A DNA stretch of 47,753 nucleotides from Prevotella sp. (GTDB lineage: Bacteria; Bacteroidota; Bacteroidia; Bacteroidales; Bacteroidaceae), in assembly GCA_017645905.1 (NCBI GenBank), contig JAGCNO010000103.1, positions 1-47,753 on the forward strand, read 5' to 3'. Of the stretch, positions 17,727-27,387 are shown one piece after another. A program made the translations under genes and the position numbers. How positions within the stretch are numbered: position 1 is the stretch's first letter; every line of letters begins with the position of its first letter. The notes below the pieces were generated by a model that ran no database searches, had not been told where the DNA came from, and saw only the letters and a list, made by a program, of their open reading frames with translations.

Positions 17727-18865
17727 TTCCCTTTCTGTCATTAAAAGAAGTCACCGCCCTTCATGGTGCTGAAATTAATGAGGCTGTTCAAAGGGTTGTC
17801 AATGGAGGCTGGTACCTCCGGGGCAAGGAAAACGAACAGTTTGAGCAGCACTATGCAGCATTCATCGGAACGAAATGTTGTGTAGGCTGTGCTAATGGAC
17901 TTGATGCGCTTATTTGGATTTTCAGGGCATATATCGAGATGGGCGTGATGCAGCCAGGCGACGAGGTGATTGTCCCTGCCAATACTTATATAGCCACCAT
18001 TCTCGCTATTACCGAGAATGGGCTGCGACCAGTACTGGTAGAGCCGAAGGCCAATACCTTGGAGATTGACGATGACCGTATTGAGGCCGCCATCACTCCC
18101 AAAACCAAGGCCATCTGCATCGTTCATCTCTATGGCCGTAATGCCTACACCAAGAAGATTGGAGCGCTGTGCAGGAAATATAACCTGAAACTGATAGAAG
18201 ACAATGCCCAGGCTCATGGTTGCCAATACATTGACCATTCACTAATGAACATTGACCATTGCAGGATGACCGGTAGCATCGGCGACGCCGCTGGCCATAG
18301 TTTTTACCCCGGCAAGAATCTTGGGGCACTGGGCGACGGCGGGGCGGTGACTACCAACGACGAAGCGCTGGCCAGTGCCGTCCGTACGCTGGCCAACTAT
18401 GGTAGTCAGAAGAAATATGTCTTTAAATATACAGGCCGCAACAGCCGCCTCGACGAGATTCAGGCTGCTGTGCTCGACGTGAAGCTGAAATATCTCGTAG
18501 CAGACAATCAGCACCGTCAGGAGGTGGCACATTATTATTATAAGCACCTGAACCATCCGCTCATCACACTCCCCGACCTCCTGCCCGACGAGCAGAATGT
18601 CTACCATCTGTTCCCTGTTCTGGTGGGCGAGGGTCAGCGCGATGCCCTCCACGACTATCTGGAGCAAAGCGGCGTGGGCACCATGATTCACTATCCCATA
18701 GCCCCGCATCGGCAGGAGTGCTATGCTAACGCCTCATGGAACACGCCCCAGCTCTCGCTACCCATCACCGAGCGTCTGGGCGACGAAGAGCTGAGCCTTC
18801 CCATAGGGCCGGCCATCACGATGGAAGAGGTGGCGCAGGTGGTGGAGCTCATCAATAGATTCTGA
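17723..18865 (+). CDS. DegT/DnrJ/EryC1 sugar aminotransferase
   Basis: This 380-aa PLP-dependent enzyme should transaminate a nucleotide-linked keto sugar, as FdtB/VioA-type enzymes do in O-antigen or surface-glycan synthesis. Motifs seen: [37 protein letters not shown] (the Asp contacts the PLP ring nitrogen), [15 protein letters not shown] (the Lys forms the Schiff base), [13 protein letters not shown]. No glycosyltransferase or nucleotide-sugar gene is nearby, which is odd for this family. About 12 extra residues ([14 protein letters not shown]) split the normally contiguous AHG...[13 protein letters not shown] region and are encoded by 7-bp tandem repeats at 18230-18264. Translation is coupled to the DUF3857 gene. 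Confidence 0.88.
   Translation: MIPFLSLKEVTALHGAEINEAVQRVVNGGWYLRGKENEQFEQHYAAFIGTKCCVGCANGLDALIWIFRAYIEMGVMQPGDEVIVPANTYIATILAITENGLRPVLVEPKANTLEIDDDRIEAAITPKTKAICIVHLYGRNAYTKKIGALCRKYNLKLIEDNAQAHGCQYIDHSLMNIDHCRMTGSIGDAAGHSFYPGKNLGALGDGGAVTTNDEALASAVRTLANYGSQKKYVFKYTGRNSRLDEIQAAVLDVKLKYLVADNQHRQEVAHYYYKHLNHPLITLPDLLPDEQNVYHLFPVLVGEGQRDALHDYLEQSGVGTMIHYPIAPHRQECYANASWNTPQLSLPITERLGDEELSLPIGPAITMEEVAQVVELINRF
18230..18264. repeat. Heptad tract inserted in the aminotransferase gene
   Basis: Five 7-bp units of the type ATTGACC / ATTCACT / AATGAAC encode residues absent from usual family members, just before the catalytic lysine segment. The net insertion keeps the frame. Confidence 0.7.
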
Positions 18866-18893
18866 TATTATTAACCTTTAAAAACATGATACA

Positions 18894-21743
18894 ATGAGAA
18901 GAAAACTATTGCTATTCGTAGGGCTGCTGTTTGCTGCAGCCAGTCTTCATGCCCAGGAGGCCCCGCTGCCCCAGGACCCTTCTGTCCGCATGGGTAAGCT
19001 GAAGAATGGGCTGACGTACTACATCCGCCACAACGCCAAGGAGCCGGGGTTGGCCGACTTCTACATCGCCCAGCGCGTGGGCTCCATTCAAGAAGAACCC
19101 CGTCAGCGAGGACTGGCACACTTCTTAGAGCACATGGCCTTCAACGGTACGAAGAACTTCCCCGGCAAGGGCAAGCGTCTGGGTATCGTCCCCTGGTGTG
19201 AGACCATCGGCGTGAAGTTCGGTGCCAACCTCAATGCCTACACTTCCATCGACCAGACCGTCTATCATATCGGCTCGGCACCGCTGAAGCGTGAGGGCAT
19301 CATTGACTCCTGCCTCTTAGTGCTCCACGACTGGAGCCACTACCTGCTGCTCGAGGATGCTGAGATAGACAAGGAGCGTGGTGTCATCCATGAGGAGTGG
19401 CGTACACGACGTGCTGGTCGTGCCGTGCAGCGACTCATGGAGGAGGCCATGCCAAAGGTCTATAAGGGCACGAAGTATGAGGACTGCATGCCTATCGGCT
19501 CGATGGACATCGTCGACAACTTCCCTTACCAGGACCTGCGAGACTATTATAATAAGTGGTATAGGCCCGACCTGCAGGCCATCATCGTCGTGGGCGACAT
19601 CGACGTTGACAAGATGGAGAAGAAAATTAAGAAGCTCTTTTCGCCCATCCCCATGCCGAAGAATGCCGCCGAGCGCATTGACTACCCCGTGAACGACAAC
19701 GACTCGATGATTGTCTGCATTGAGAAGGACAAGGAGCAGCCCATCGTGCTCTGCCACCTCTACATGAAGCGTCCCGCCACGCCCGACTCGGAGAAGAACA
19801 ACGAGGCTTACCTGCGTGGTGATTATGTGGACGGTCTTATTTCCACGATGCTCAACAGCCGTCTCAATGAGCTGAAGACGCAGGCCGTGCCGCCCTTCCA
19901 GAGCTGTACAGGCCGTGCCAGCGACTTCTTCCTCAGCCGTACGAAGGAGGCCTTCTCGCTCTCCATCAGCTGCAAGCAGGAGAACATCCTGGGTGGCATT
20001 ATCAGTGCCGTGGCTGCCGCTGAACAGGCTCGTCAGCAGGGCTTTACGCAGGAAGAGCTTGACCGTGCCAAGTTGCAGAAGCTGGGTCACGATGAGCGTA
20101 AGTGGAACGAGCGTAACGACCGCATCAACTCGAAGCTCGTGAGCCTTTGTGTGCAGAACTTCCTTACTGGCGAACCGCTTATCAGTATTGACAAGTCATG
20201 GGAGCTGACACAGAAGTTCGACCGTGAGGTGACCCTCGACGAGGTGAACCAGGCCACCCGTGATCTCATCACCGACCAGAACCAGGTAGTCATCATGTAT
20301 GCTCCTGACAAGGAGACCGTCAAGCTGCCCTCCGAGCAGCAGATTGAGGATGTCATCTTGGCAACACAGCGTCAGCACTATGCTCCCCGCACCGATGAAG
20401 TCGTCGATGACCAGCTCTTTGCCAAGGGCCAGGAACCCGTGCCGGGAACCATTGTCAGCGAGAAGCCCTGGAAACACGGCTACACCGAGCTGGTGCTGAG
20501 CAACGGCATGAAGCTCTATGTGCGTTCAACGGACTTCAACCAGAATACCGTGCAGCTCACGATGAAGGCCGAAGGAGGTACCAGCGGCTACAGCCTTGAT
20601 GACCTGCCCCATTTCGGTATCATCAGTAGTGCCGTCACCGAGGGCGGAGTAGGACAGTGGGATGCCATCACGCTGCGCAAGAAACTCACGGGCAAGAGTG
20701 TCCGTGTGCAGACCTCCGTGGGCAGCCGTCAGCAGACCATCAGTGGTGGTGCTTCGCTGAAAGATGTCGAGACGATGTTCCAGCTTGCCTATCTTTACTT
20801 CACCTCTCCTCGTCGCGACACCGTTGCCTGGCAGGGCTTCGTGAACCGCAACTATTCGTTCCTGAACAATCGTAACGCCTCGCCACGTGTAGACTACAAC
20901 GACTCCATCTCGGCCATCCTCTACGGCCATCACCCGCGCACCACGCCCATGACGCAGGAGCGTCTGGCAAAGGCCGATTACGACCGCATACTGGAGATGT
21001 ATCGCAATGCCTTCAGCGACGCCTCGCAGTTCAAGGCCACCATCATTGGTAACATGAGCCTCGACGAGCTGCGCCCGCTCATCACGAAGTATCTCGCCAG
21101 TCTGCCCGCTACCACCGTGCCCGACGTTTCAACGTCGGGTGTCAACCCCTACAAGGTAAACGAGAAGAATCTCCCGCAGTTCGTCAAGCAGGACGTCACT
21201 CGCACCTTCCGCAAGAAGATGGCCACGCCGCTGGCCAATGTCAGCATCTTCTATGCTGCCGACGTTGACTTCACCCCGCGCAACGACCTCATCCTCGACG
21301 TGCTGAAGCGTACCCTCTCCATCGCCTACACTGACTCCGTACGTGAGGAGAAGGGCGGCACCTATGGCGTCTCTGTGGACTTCGACCTCGATAAGGACGA
21401 CACGCCCGATGCCTCCCTGCGCATCAGCTACAACGCCGATCCCGACCGCTATGAGGAGCTCAACCCCATCGTCTACGGACAGATGAAGGCCATAGCCGAC
21501 AAAGGTCCCGTGCCTACCTCGCTGGCCAAGGTGAAGGAGTACCTCGTGAAGCAGTACGACCAGGTGGCCATAACTAACGACTACTGGAACTATGTCATCT
21601 GGCATGAGCTCGACGACGATGCCGACTTCGACACCGGCTACAAGGAGCTGGTACAGGGCATCACCGCCCAGGACGTGCAGCAGATGGCCCAGCGACTGAT
21701 GCAGTCAGGCTACCGTATTGAGGTCACAATGCTCTCTGAATGA
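18894..21743 (+). CDS. M16 family zinc peptidase (pitrilysin-like), secreted
   Basis: The 949-aa protein has a signal peptide (MRRKLLLFVGLLFAAASLHAQ). The inverted zinc motif HFLEH is at 76-80, and the downstream Glu needed as third ligand lies in the EIDKERGVIHEEWR stretch (about 157-168). Two homologous halves are visible: the active N-terminal half, and a C-terminal half from about residue 510 (YTELVLSNGMKLYVRSTDF...) without HxxEH. This is the normal layout for full-length single-chain M16 enzymes, which close like a clamshell on peptides. It is probably periplasmic or surface-exposed. It starts 28 nt after the aminotransferase gene, so it may share that transcript. Confidence 0.9.
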   Translation: MRRKLLLFVGLLFAAASLHAQEAPLPQDPSVRMGKLKNGLTYYIRHNAKEPGLADFYIAQRVGSIQEEPRQRGLAHFLEHMAFNGTKNFPGKGKRLGIVPWCETIGVKFGANLNAYTSIDQTVYHIGSAPLKREGIIDSCLLVLHDWSHYLLLEDAEIDKERGVIHEEWRTRRAGRAVQRLMEEAMPKVYKGTKYEDCMPIGSMDIVDNFPYQDLRDYYNKWYRPDLQAIIVVGDIDVDKMEKKIKKLFSPIPMPKNAAERIDYPVNDNDSMIVCIEKDKEQPIVLCHLYMKRPATPDSEKNNEAYLRGDYVDGLISTMLNSRLNELKTQAVPPFQSCTGRASDFFLSRTKEAFSLSISCKQENILGGIISAVAAAEQARQQGFTQEELDRAKLQKLGHDERKWNERNDRINSKLVSLCVQNFLTGEPLISIDKSWELTQKFDREVTLDEVNQATRDLITDQNQVVIMYAPDKETVKLPSEQQIEDVILATQRQHYAPRTDEVVDDQLFAKGQEPVPGTIVSEKPWKHGYTELVLSNGMKLYVRSTDFNQNTVQLTMKAEGGTSGYSLDDLPHFGIISSAVTEGGVGQWDAITLRKKLTGKSVRVQTSVGSRQQTISGGASLKDVETMFQLAYLYFTSPRRDTVAWQGFVNRNYSFLNNRNASPRVDYNDSISAILYGHHPRTTPMTQERLAKADYDRILEMYRNAFSDASQFKATIIGNMSLDELRPLITKYLASLPATTVPDVSTSGVNPYKVNEKNLPQFVKQDVTRTFRKKMATPLANVSIFYAADVDFTPRNDLILDVLKRTLSIAYTDSVREEKGGTYGVSVDFDLDKDDTPDASLRISYNADPDRYEELNPIVYGQMKAIADKGPVPTSLAKVKEYLVKQYDQVAITNDYWNYVIWHELDDDADFDTGYKELVQGITAQDVQQMAQRLMQSGYRIEVTMLSE

Positions 21744-21793
21744 TTGATATAAATCAAATAATTGCCTGTCTGATACTAATTTACGCATAAAAG

Positions 21794-21825
21794 TTTGTAT
21801 AGAAAAGCAAATCGGCGTACCTTTG
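21794..21825 (+). promoter_or_regulatory. Bacteroidota promoter for aqpZ leader
   Basis: TTTG at 21794-21797 and TACCTTTG at 21818-21825, with a 20-bp spacer. The predicted start near 21831 gives a leader of about 100 nt before aqpZ. Confidence 0.8.
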
Positions 21826-21868
21826 CACCGTGTTTTTCATAGTATTAGATTTAAGGTTAACAAAGGTT

Positions 21869-21896
21869 GGGTCACAGCGGTGACCCTTTTTTCTTT
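21869..21896 (+). terminator. Intrinsic terminator inside the aqpZ leader
   Basis: GGGTCAC (21869-21875) and GTGACCC (21880-21886) form a 7-bp perfect stem with an AGCG loop, followed by TTTTTTCTTTT. It lies about 40 nt after the predicted transcription start and 36 nt before the aqpZ ATG. The transcript therefore either ends as a roughly 60-nt RNA or reads through into aqpZ. Confidence 0.7.
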
Positions 21897-21932
21897 TAAC
21901 AACCTATATTATTAACTAAAAACAAAACGATT

Positions 21933-22607
21933 ATGAAAAAGTATCTTGCTGAAGCTGTGGGCACGATGGTGCTCGTGTTGATGGGTTGCGGAGTGGCCGT
22001 GAGCCTTGGTTGCGACCCCGTGAACAATATTCCTGCCGTTGTGGGCACCGCCCTGGCCTTTGGACTGGCCGTGGTGGCTATGGCCTATACCATTGGCGGC
22101 ATTTCGGGTTGCCACATTAACCCCGCCATCACCCTTGGTTGTTTCCTCTCAGGTCGTATGAGTGGAAAGGACGCCTGTGGCTACATCTGCGGTCAGGTGG
22201 TGGGTGCCTTCATCGGTTCGGCACTGCTGGCCCTTCTCACCAACAGCGTGGCCGACTTCCAGGGAACTGGTGCCAATGACCTGCAGGCAGGCGTCAGCGT
22301 CATGGGCGGTCTGCTGGCTGAGATTATCTTCACCTGCGTCTTCGTGCTGGTGGTGCTTGGTGCAACGGCCAAGACCAACGGTGCCACGAACAACTTCGCC
22401 GGACTGGCCATCGGCCTTTCGTTAGTACTTGTACACTTAGTGTGTATCCGCTATACCGGCACCTCAGTGAACCCTGCACGCTCGCTGGCTCCTGCCATCT
22501 TCCAGGGAGGCACAGCCTTGACAAACCTCTGGATCTTCATCATCGGCCCGTTCATCGGAGCTGCATGTGCCGCCGGCATCTGGAAGGCCATTGAGCCCGA
22601 GAAGTAG
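21933..22607 (+). CDS. aqpZ: Aquaporin (MIP family, AqpZ-like)
   Basis: The 224-aa inner-membrane channel has six predicted membrane helices and the two half-helix motifs that define the family, NPA in HINPAITLG and in SVNPARSLAPA. The Arg after the second NPA is the selectivity-filter arginine. HINPAIT with TSVNPARS fits the water-selective AqpZ branch better than glycerol channels, which carry an Asp after the second NPA. A strong hairpin follows the stop. Its leader carries a terminator, so expression may be attenuated. Confidence 0.92.
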   Translation: MKKYLAEAVGTMVLVLMGCGVAVSLGCDPVNNIPAVVGTALAFGLAVVAMAYTIGGISGCHINPAITLGCFLSGRMSGKDACGYICGQVVGAFIGSALLALLTNSVADFQGTGANDLQAGVSVMGGLLAEIIFTCVFVLVVLGATAKTNGATNNFAGLAIGLSLVLVHLVCIRYTGTSVNPARSLAPAIFQGGTALTNLWIFIIGPFIGAACAAGIWKAIEPEK

Positions 22608-22634
22608 GGAACATAGCCTGTAGCGATATAAATG

Positions 22635-22666
22635 CCCCTGCCTGGAATTCATTTTTCAGGCAGGGG
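22635..22666. terminator. Terminator after aqpZ
   Basis: CCCCTGCCTG (22635-22644) pairs perfectly with CAGGCAGGGG (22657-22666), followed by TTGTTATTT. It lies between convergent aqpZ and res and may serve both. Confidence 0.8.
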
Positions 22667-22722
22667 TTGTTATTTATGACTTGAGGCCTTCGTGTTATTA
22701 TTCGATGTCACACTAATTCCTC

Positions 22723-25272
22723 TTAAGTTAAAACCATTATTTCCAGATTCTCCTTGAATTCATTTTCGTTGCCTTGGTTATAGAAGGGTACACCCATTAT
22801 TGTGTACTCATCGGTATCTATTCGTACAGTTATTTTCTCTAATTGTAATTTCTTAAGAAAGTCCTCTTTCCATTTGTCTTTGCCCACAAGGTGGTTTCCT
22901 TTTGGTTCTATGAAAATCTGATACACAATATGCCTGCTATTCTTGTCACGCAAATACAGCAGGAAATCTGGCTCAAACGTTCGTCCCTGCTTATCAATGA
23001 TCTTAACCACCTTCTCATTGCGGATGATGTAGATGTCCTCGTACTTCTTTGTGAAATTCTCGTATCGCCGTGCAAAAAGGCTGATGAATGCACGCTCTTC
23101 ACTGGTGCCATAGTTGGCGTTGTAGGCATACCAGTCCTTGTCGGCAAGTTCTTCCTCCTGTCCCCTTTCGCGCTCTGGGTCTTTGGGAATTGTTATTGTC
23201 TTTGTATCAAACACATCGCGCAAATTCTTGCAGATATATGGTGACGGCTCATAGTCGGTCTTGTTGGCCTTAATCTCCCGCTCTATGCTGGCCAGCAGTC
23301 CCTGAACTGCTTGTAGGTAATCAAAATATGTCAGTCTGCTCAGTCGTTCCCTACATCCTTTGAAGGTGATTTCCAGACTGCCAAGATAATCATCGGCAGA
23401 AATGAACTCATTATAAGAGCGTAAGTTTGGACAGTATCTTCTAAGATTGTTAAAACGGAAGAACGGCACAGTGGTAAGCGCGTACCTAATAACATGATAC
23501 GGTATGTCACGAAGTTGGATGTCGTGCCCTTCGCTCGCCACCGACGTACCACTCCCCTCATTAAAAGCAAGAATGGCACTGCTTTTCAACTCATCAAGTC
23601 TATAGACATAGTTCTTTTTCTTTACGGACAGATCAGCAAGCGACTTCACCTTGTAGTATTGTTTGTCCACTTTTTCGTTATAAACAACCTTTGCCTCACG
23701 GAAGAACTTTGTCTTCTTGAAGCTCTCTTTCAGCCACAGAGTCTTTCTTACGGTGTTGTCTTCGCCAATGCCAGCTTCATTCAGTGCTTTCTTTATTTCC
23801 GACACATAGCGGCTGTCCTCCATAATATGATAATAGAGCGTCTCAAGGATGCGCAGCTCATTGCTCAGGTCTTTGTCGTACTTGCGCATATAGAGGGGCT
23901 GCCCCTCTTCTGTCCTGAAGGGGAAATACCTGGCTCCGCGTCCTATCAGTTGAGCTTCGGCTCGTGTGGTTTTGCCTATTCGTCCGTTACTCTCCTCGTT
24001 GCGGTCGTCGTACATACGGACAATGTCGAAAAGGTTCAGCACGTCCCATCCTCTGTCCAGTTTGTTCACGGCAAACACGGCGCGTATGGGGTTGTCCTCG
24101 TCTTCCAGCGAATTCAGCAGCATCTGGTTGCGCTCTTTCTCGGCATCATTGTTCGCACTGATACAGTTCTCCTCGCGGAAGTTCTCTTTTGTGCGACGCA
24201 CGATGTCTTGAGTGGTAATACCCATGCGGTCAAAGTAGTCAAAGGCTCGTTTGATAATGCCGTCTATAGCTGCGCCATTGCGCAGACAGTCAATGTCCTC
24301 TTCACGAAGCGAGTCTATCCATTGGTGGAAGCACTTCTTGTTCAATTCACTCTCAGAAATGGTTCGTTTGGCCTTAAACAGGATGACGGGCTTTAGGTTT
24401 ATGCTGTGATTGGCGGCAAGTACCTGCCGGTAGAGGTTCAGCAACAGGGCGTGCATCACACGGCTCTTCTGGTCGGCTGCTACCTTCATCAGTTCTATCT
24501 CCTTGGAGTAGCCATCATTGCGGAACTCCTTCAGGTCATATTTGAAGATGGCCTTGTCGGCATACTTCATTTCTATCTGTGGCGTTTCCAAGTCCATTGT
24601 AGCCGTAAACTCTAATAGGATATTGCCCACGTGTTGACGGTGTATGCTCTGTATGGTGTTCTCCCAGTTGCCGTCTAAGGTGTTCTCGTTGCGTGTGGCC
24701 ACGTTGAAAGCATCCGCTTCGTCGGCTAATAGTACAATTCTGCGGTTCTGAAAGTCCTCCAAACTGACGGAGTTCTCTTTTGCATTGGTCATATCGGAGT
24801 GGAGCAACTGTATGGTGGTAAACTTGATGTTTATGTTCTGCGGGTCGCTCTCGTCGAACGACTGCACCTCCTTCACCGTCACCTGCCTTTGGTCGAACAA
24901 CAACCGTTCATTGAACACATACTTCGACGAGCGGTCATTTAGGAAGTTGTCCTTTGTTTTGCGGATGACAGCATCGCTACTTACAAAGAACAGGAAGTCA
25001 CGGTAGCCTTGGGCATAAAGATAGAGCACCAGGCCAGCCATGATGTTTGTCTTGCCGCTGCCCGTGGCCATATTATATAATAAGTGGTAAGGGCGACGCT
25101 GCTTGTCAGGTCTTTGGTCACGCTCATAGAAATGCACGAACCTTGCGAAAGCATTTATCTGGTAAGGGCGCAATGCAAATTTCGGACGAAGATTCTCCAC
25201 AATGCATCTCGGCACCTCAGGCAACATCCCATAGTTGCTCAGTGTGTTGTAGTCAACGAACAAGAATGCCAT
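22723..25272 (-). CDS. res: Type III restriction enzyme, Res subunit
   Basis: The start is the ATG of MAFLFVDYNTL, 2 nt after the mod stop; the frame is open upstream inside mod but that part is not Res-like. The 849-aa protein has an SF2 helicase/translocase core with Walker A ATGSGKT at 69-75 and DEADAF as motif II, then later helicase motifs (FAVNKLDRGWDVLNLFDIV, QLIGRGARYFPF). The C-terminal nuclease segment EPDFLLYLRDKN...FIEPKGNHL carries the D-ExK residues of a PD-(D/E)XK site. With Mod it translocates along DNA with ATP and cuts unmethylated DNA when two head-to-head sites are present. It appears intact. Confidence 0.93.
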   Translation of the reverse strand: MAFLFVDYNTLSNYGMLPEVPRCIVENLRPKFALRPYQINAFARFVHFYERDQRPDKQRRPYHLLYNMATGSGKTNIMAGLVLYLYAQGYRDFLFFVSSDAVIRKTKDNFLNDRSSKYVFNERLLFDQRQVTVKEVQSFDESDPQNINIKFTTIQLLHSDMTNAKENSVSLEDFQNRRIVLLADEADAFNVATRNENTLDGNWENTIQSIHRQHVGNILLEFTATMDLETPQIEMKYADKAIFKYDLKEFRNDGYSKEIELMKVAADQKSRVMHALLLNLYRQVLAANHSINLKPVILFKAKRTISESELNKKCFHQWIDSLREEDIDCLRNGAAIDGIIKRAFDYFDRMGITTQDIVRRTKENFREENCISANNDAEKERNQMLLNSLEDEDNPIRAVFAVNKLDRGWDVLNLFDIVRMYDDRNEESNGRIGKTTRAEAQLIGRGARYFPFRTEEGQPLYMRKYDKDLSNELRILETLYYHIMEDSRYVSEIKKALNEAGIGEDNTVRKTLWLKESFKKTKFFREAKVVYNEKVDKQYYKVKSLADLSVKKKNYVYRLDELKSSAILAFNEGSGTSVASEGHDIQLRDIPYHVIRYALTTVPFFRFNNLRRYCPNLRSYNEFISADDYLGSLEITFKGCRERLSRLTYFDYLQAVQGLLASIEREIKANKTDYEPSPYICKNLRDVFDTKTITIPKDPERERGQEEELADKDWYAYNANYGTSEERAFISLFARRYENFTKKYEDIYIIRNEKVVKIIDKQGRTFEPDFLLYLRDKNSRHIVYQIFIEPKGNHLVGKDKWKEDFLKKLQLEKITVRIDTDEYTIMGVPFYNQGNENEFKENLEIMVLT

Positions 25273-25274
25273 GT

Positions 25275-27311
25275 CTAATCCTCCCCATAAAACGCTTTGG
25301 TGATTCGTTTCTCTTCCTCTGTCACTCCAGCCTCGGCATCGTCCATATCGGAGCGATTCACATAGAGCTGGTTCATGTCGAGCAATGAGCAAAGCAGTTG
25401 CTTCTGTTCTTCCAAGGTGAGTTTCTTGAAACCCTCTATGTCATCGTCCATTTTCTGCATCTCTACATTGAAGCGGAAAAATGCACGTGCTTTCATCTTT
25501 TCCCAGATGTCAATCAGACCTTCTGTATTCTGTGCTTTTTCTATATCGTCAATGAACTGCTTGTTGTAGCGTTTCAACTCCAAATAGACAAAGCTGCCGC
25601 CACCATGCCAGCCTGTCTCTGCAGAAACGCCCCTTGTATCATACTCTATGTCGTTTCCTATATGATATCCAATAACATTCTTTAGACGCTGAACGCTGTC
25701 GTTCTCACCATAGTCCATCTGTTCAATTGCAATAAAACGACGTTTGCATTTCAGCGCTACGGCGGCTGTTGTTCCACTTCCAAGATGATAGTCTAAAACC
25801 AAATCACCCTCGTTGGTTGTTAACTTCATAATGCGATGTAACAACTTCTCTGGCTTTTTACCTTTTTTGAATATGACACCGCCCTCATTGTGCAAGTCAT
25901 TAGGAAGAACGTCATCCCAGATGTCTGAGATGGGCTCGCTAAACGATTTCACTCCATCCATTTCTATAAGTCTGTCTTTAACAAACAGCATTAACTTTCC
26001 ATTCGACACATAATAAGTGGACTTACCCTCACGTTCCATTTTGTAAACAGTCGAAGGGTTAGCTATTGACCGCTGTTTCAAATCACGAGCTGCTTGACTT
26101 ATGTTTTTGTCATCTAATGTGGCGAATTGCATAACTCTATCTGCATTAGCAATGACAAAATCATTCAGTTTCTCTTCATATCTGCTTCCTAAAGCCCGTT
26201 TGAGTTTTTCCTTCGTTGTCTGTAACGAGTATGCAAAAGCATCAGCTAATGGCTCGAATGTCCAGTTCTTATACCCCTCCTCGTAATTGACAATGAACTG
26301 ATTGTAGCGGTCATCACGTCCTTTTGCTCTAAATACTCTATTAGGTTTCCATGTCGAAGAGTTTCGAGAATAAATCAGTACATAGTCGGAAAGATTCACC
26401 ACACCAGGATTAATAACCTTTGCTCCTGTTACGGAGCCTCGTTTGGCGGTGATGATGTTTTTCAAGTTCTCCTTGCCAAACACCTCGTCCATCAGCAAAA
26501 GCGCATAGCCTAACTCATTATGGTCGATGGTCATACACAACGTTCCATCTTCAGTCAGCATTTGCCTTGCAACTTCCAAACGGTTTCTCATAAAGGTCAG
26601 CCAAGTGGAATGATTGAAACGGTCGTTATATCCAAAGCCGTCGTTTCCTGTATTATAGGGTGGGTCTATGAATATCAACTTTACCTTTGCGTAAAGCTCC
26701 TTTTTGAGCGATGAAAGGACAAGCAAATTGTTACCTTTTATGAGAAAGTTATCGTTTGGATACAAAGATTCTACTTCATGTTCTCCATCCACATCGTACC
26801 GCGCAGCATTTGTCAATACCTTCGGTTCTAACAGTTGTGTTATCTCGTCCTGTGCTAACGTTTGGTTGAAGAATATTTCATTTCGCTTTTGATCTTCCTT
26901 TGTCTGTCCTCCCTCAAGGATGCAGTCCTTATAGGGGAACACCAGCTCAACCTCGTTGCGCTGGTTCATGAACCTGCCACCGATTTGTAGTCCTATCTTC
27001 TGTGAGTAGCGGGTGTAGCTGTCACTCAGATAGTTCTTCTGTTCGACGAATTGCAGGAAGGACTCCATCTTGAACACCATTGCCCCTGCTACTTCCACGA
27101 AAAAAGTGTCACGCAGTTTTTCCTCCTTCAGCAATAGGGCGATGAGCGTTGGCGAGTAGTTGCGGGCTTCCTCTGCCACTACCCACTTTTTCACTTTCCC
27201 CTCGTCTGACACGTAATTAGGTTCTTCCTTGAGCCGTTCCATCAGCAGGTCATTCAGGCGGCTGCCGCCCCGCTCTGTCGTAGTCTCGATGTTTGATTGT
27301 CCGTTTGCCAT
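25275..27311 (-). CDS. mod: Type III DNA methyltransferase, Mod subunit (N6-adenine)
   Basis: The 678-aa beta-class methyltransferase has the catalytic DPPYNTG at 216-222 followed, about 310 residues later, by the SAM-binding LDYHLGSGTTAAVALKCKR. The target-recognition region lies between the two, as usual in Mod. It methylates one strand of a short asymmetric site, protects the host and gives Res its specificity; the site cannot be read from sequence. An extended N-terminal region (1-180) resembles that of other Mod proteins. No simple-sequence repeat that would suggest phase variation was seen. The start is 311 nt downstream of a TATCTTTG box, with a structured inverted repeat in between. 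Confidence 0.93.
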   Translation of the reverse strand: MANGQSNIETTTERGGSRLNDLLMERLKEEPNYVSDEGKVKKWVVAEEARNYSPTLIALLLKEEKLRDTFFVEVAGAMVFKMESFLQFVEQKNYLSDSYTRYSQKIGLQIGGRFMNQRNEVELVFPYKDCILEGGQTKEDQKRNEIFFNQTLAQDEITQLLEPKVLTNAARYDVDGEHEVESLYPNDNFLIKGNNLLVLSSLKKELYAKVKLIFIDPPYNTGNDGFGYNDRFNHSTWLTFMRNRLEVARQMLTEDGTLCMTIDHNELGYALLLMDEVFGKENLKNIITAKRGSVTGAKVINPGVVNLSDYVLIYSRNSSTWKPNRVFRAKGRDDRYNQFIVNYEEGYKNWTFEPLADAFAYSLQTTKEKLKRALGSRYEEKLNDFVIANADRVMQFATLDDKNISQAARDLKQRSIANPSTVYKMEREGKSTYYVSNGKLMLFVKDRLIEMDGVKSFSEPISDIWDDVLPNDLHNEGGVIFKKGKKPEKLLHRIMKLTTNEGDLVLDYHLGSGTTAAVALKCKRRFIAIEQMDYGENDSVQRLKNVIGYHIGNDIEYDTRGVSAETGWHGGGSFVYLELKRYNKQFIDDIEKAQNTEGLIDIWEKMKARAFFRFNVEMQKMDDDIEGFKKLTLEEQKQLLCSLLDMNQLYVNRSDMDDAEAGVTEEEKRITKAFYGED

Positions 27312-27387
27312 TGCTGTGTTGTTCTTTTGGTTTTACATAAATAGCACGGGAAGTCAGGACACAAAAATGGCGTGAAGCTATCCTTAT

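Noticed and set aside
25273-25392. N-terminal extension of Res into mod
   Set aside because: The translated stretch is not Res-like; an ATG 2 nt after the mod stop gives the normal start.
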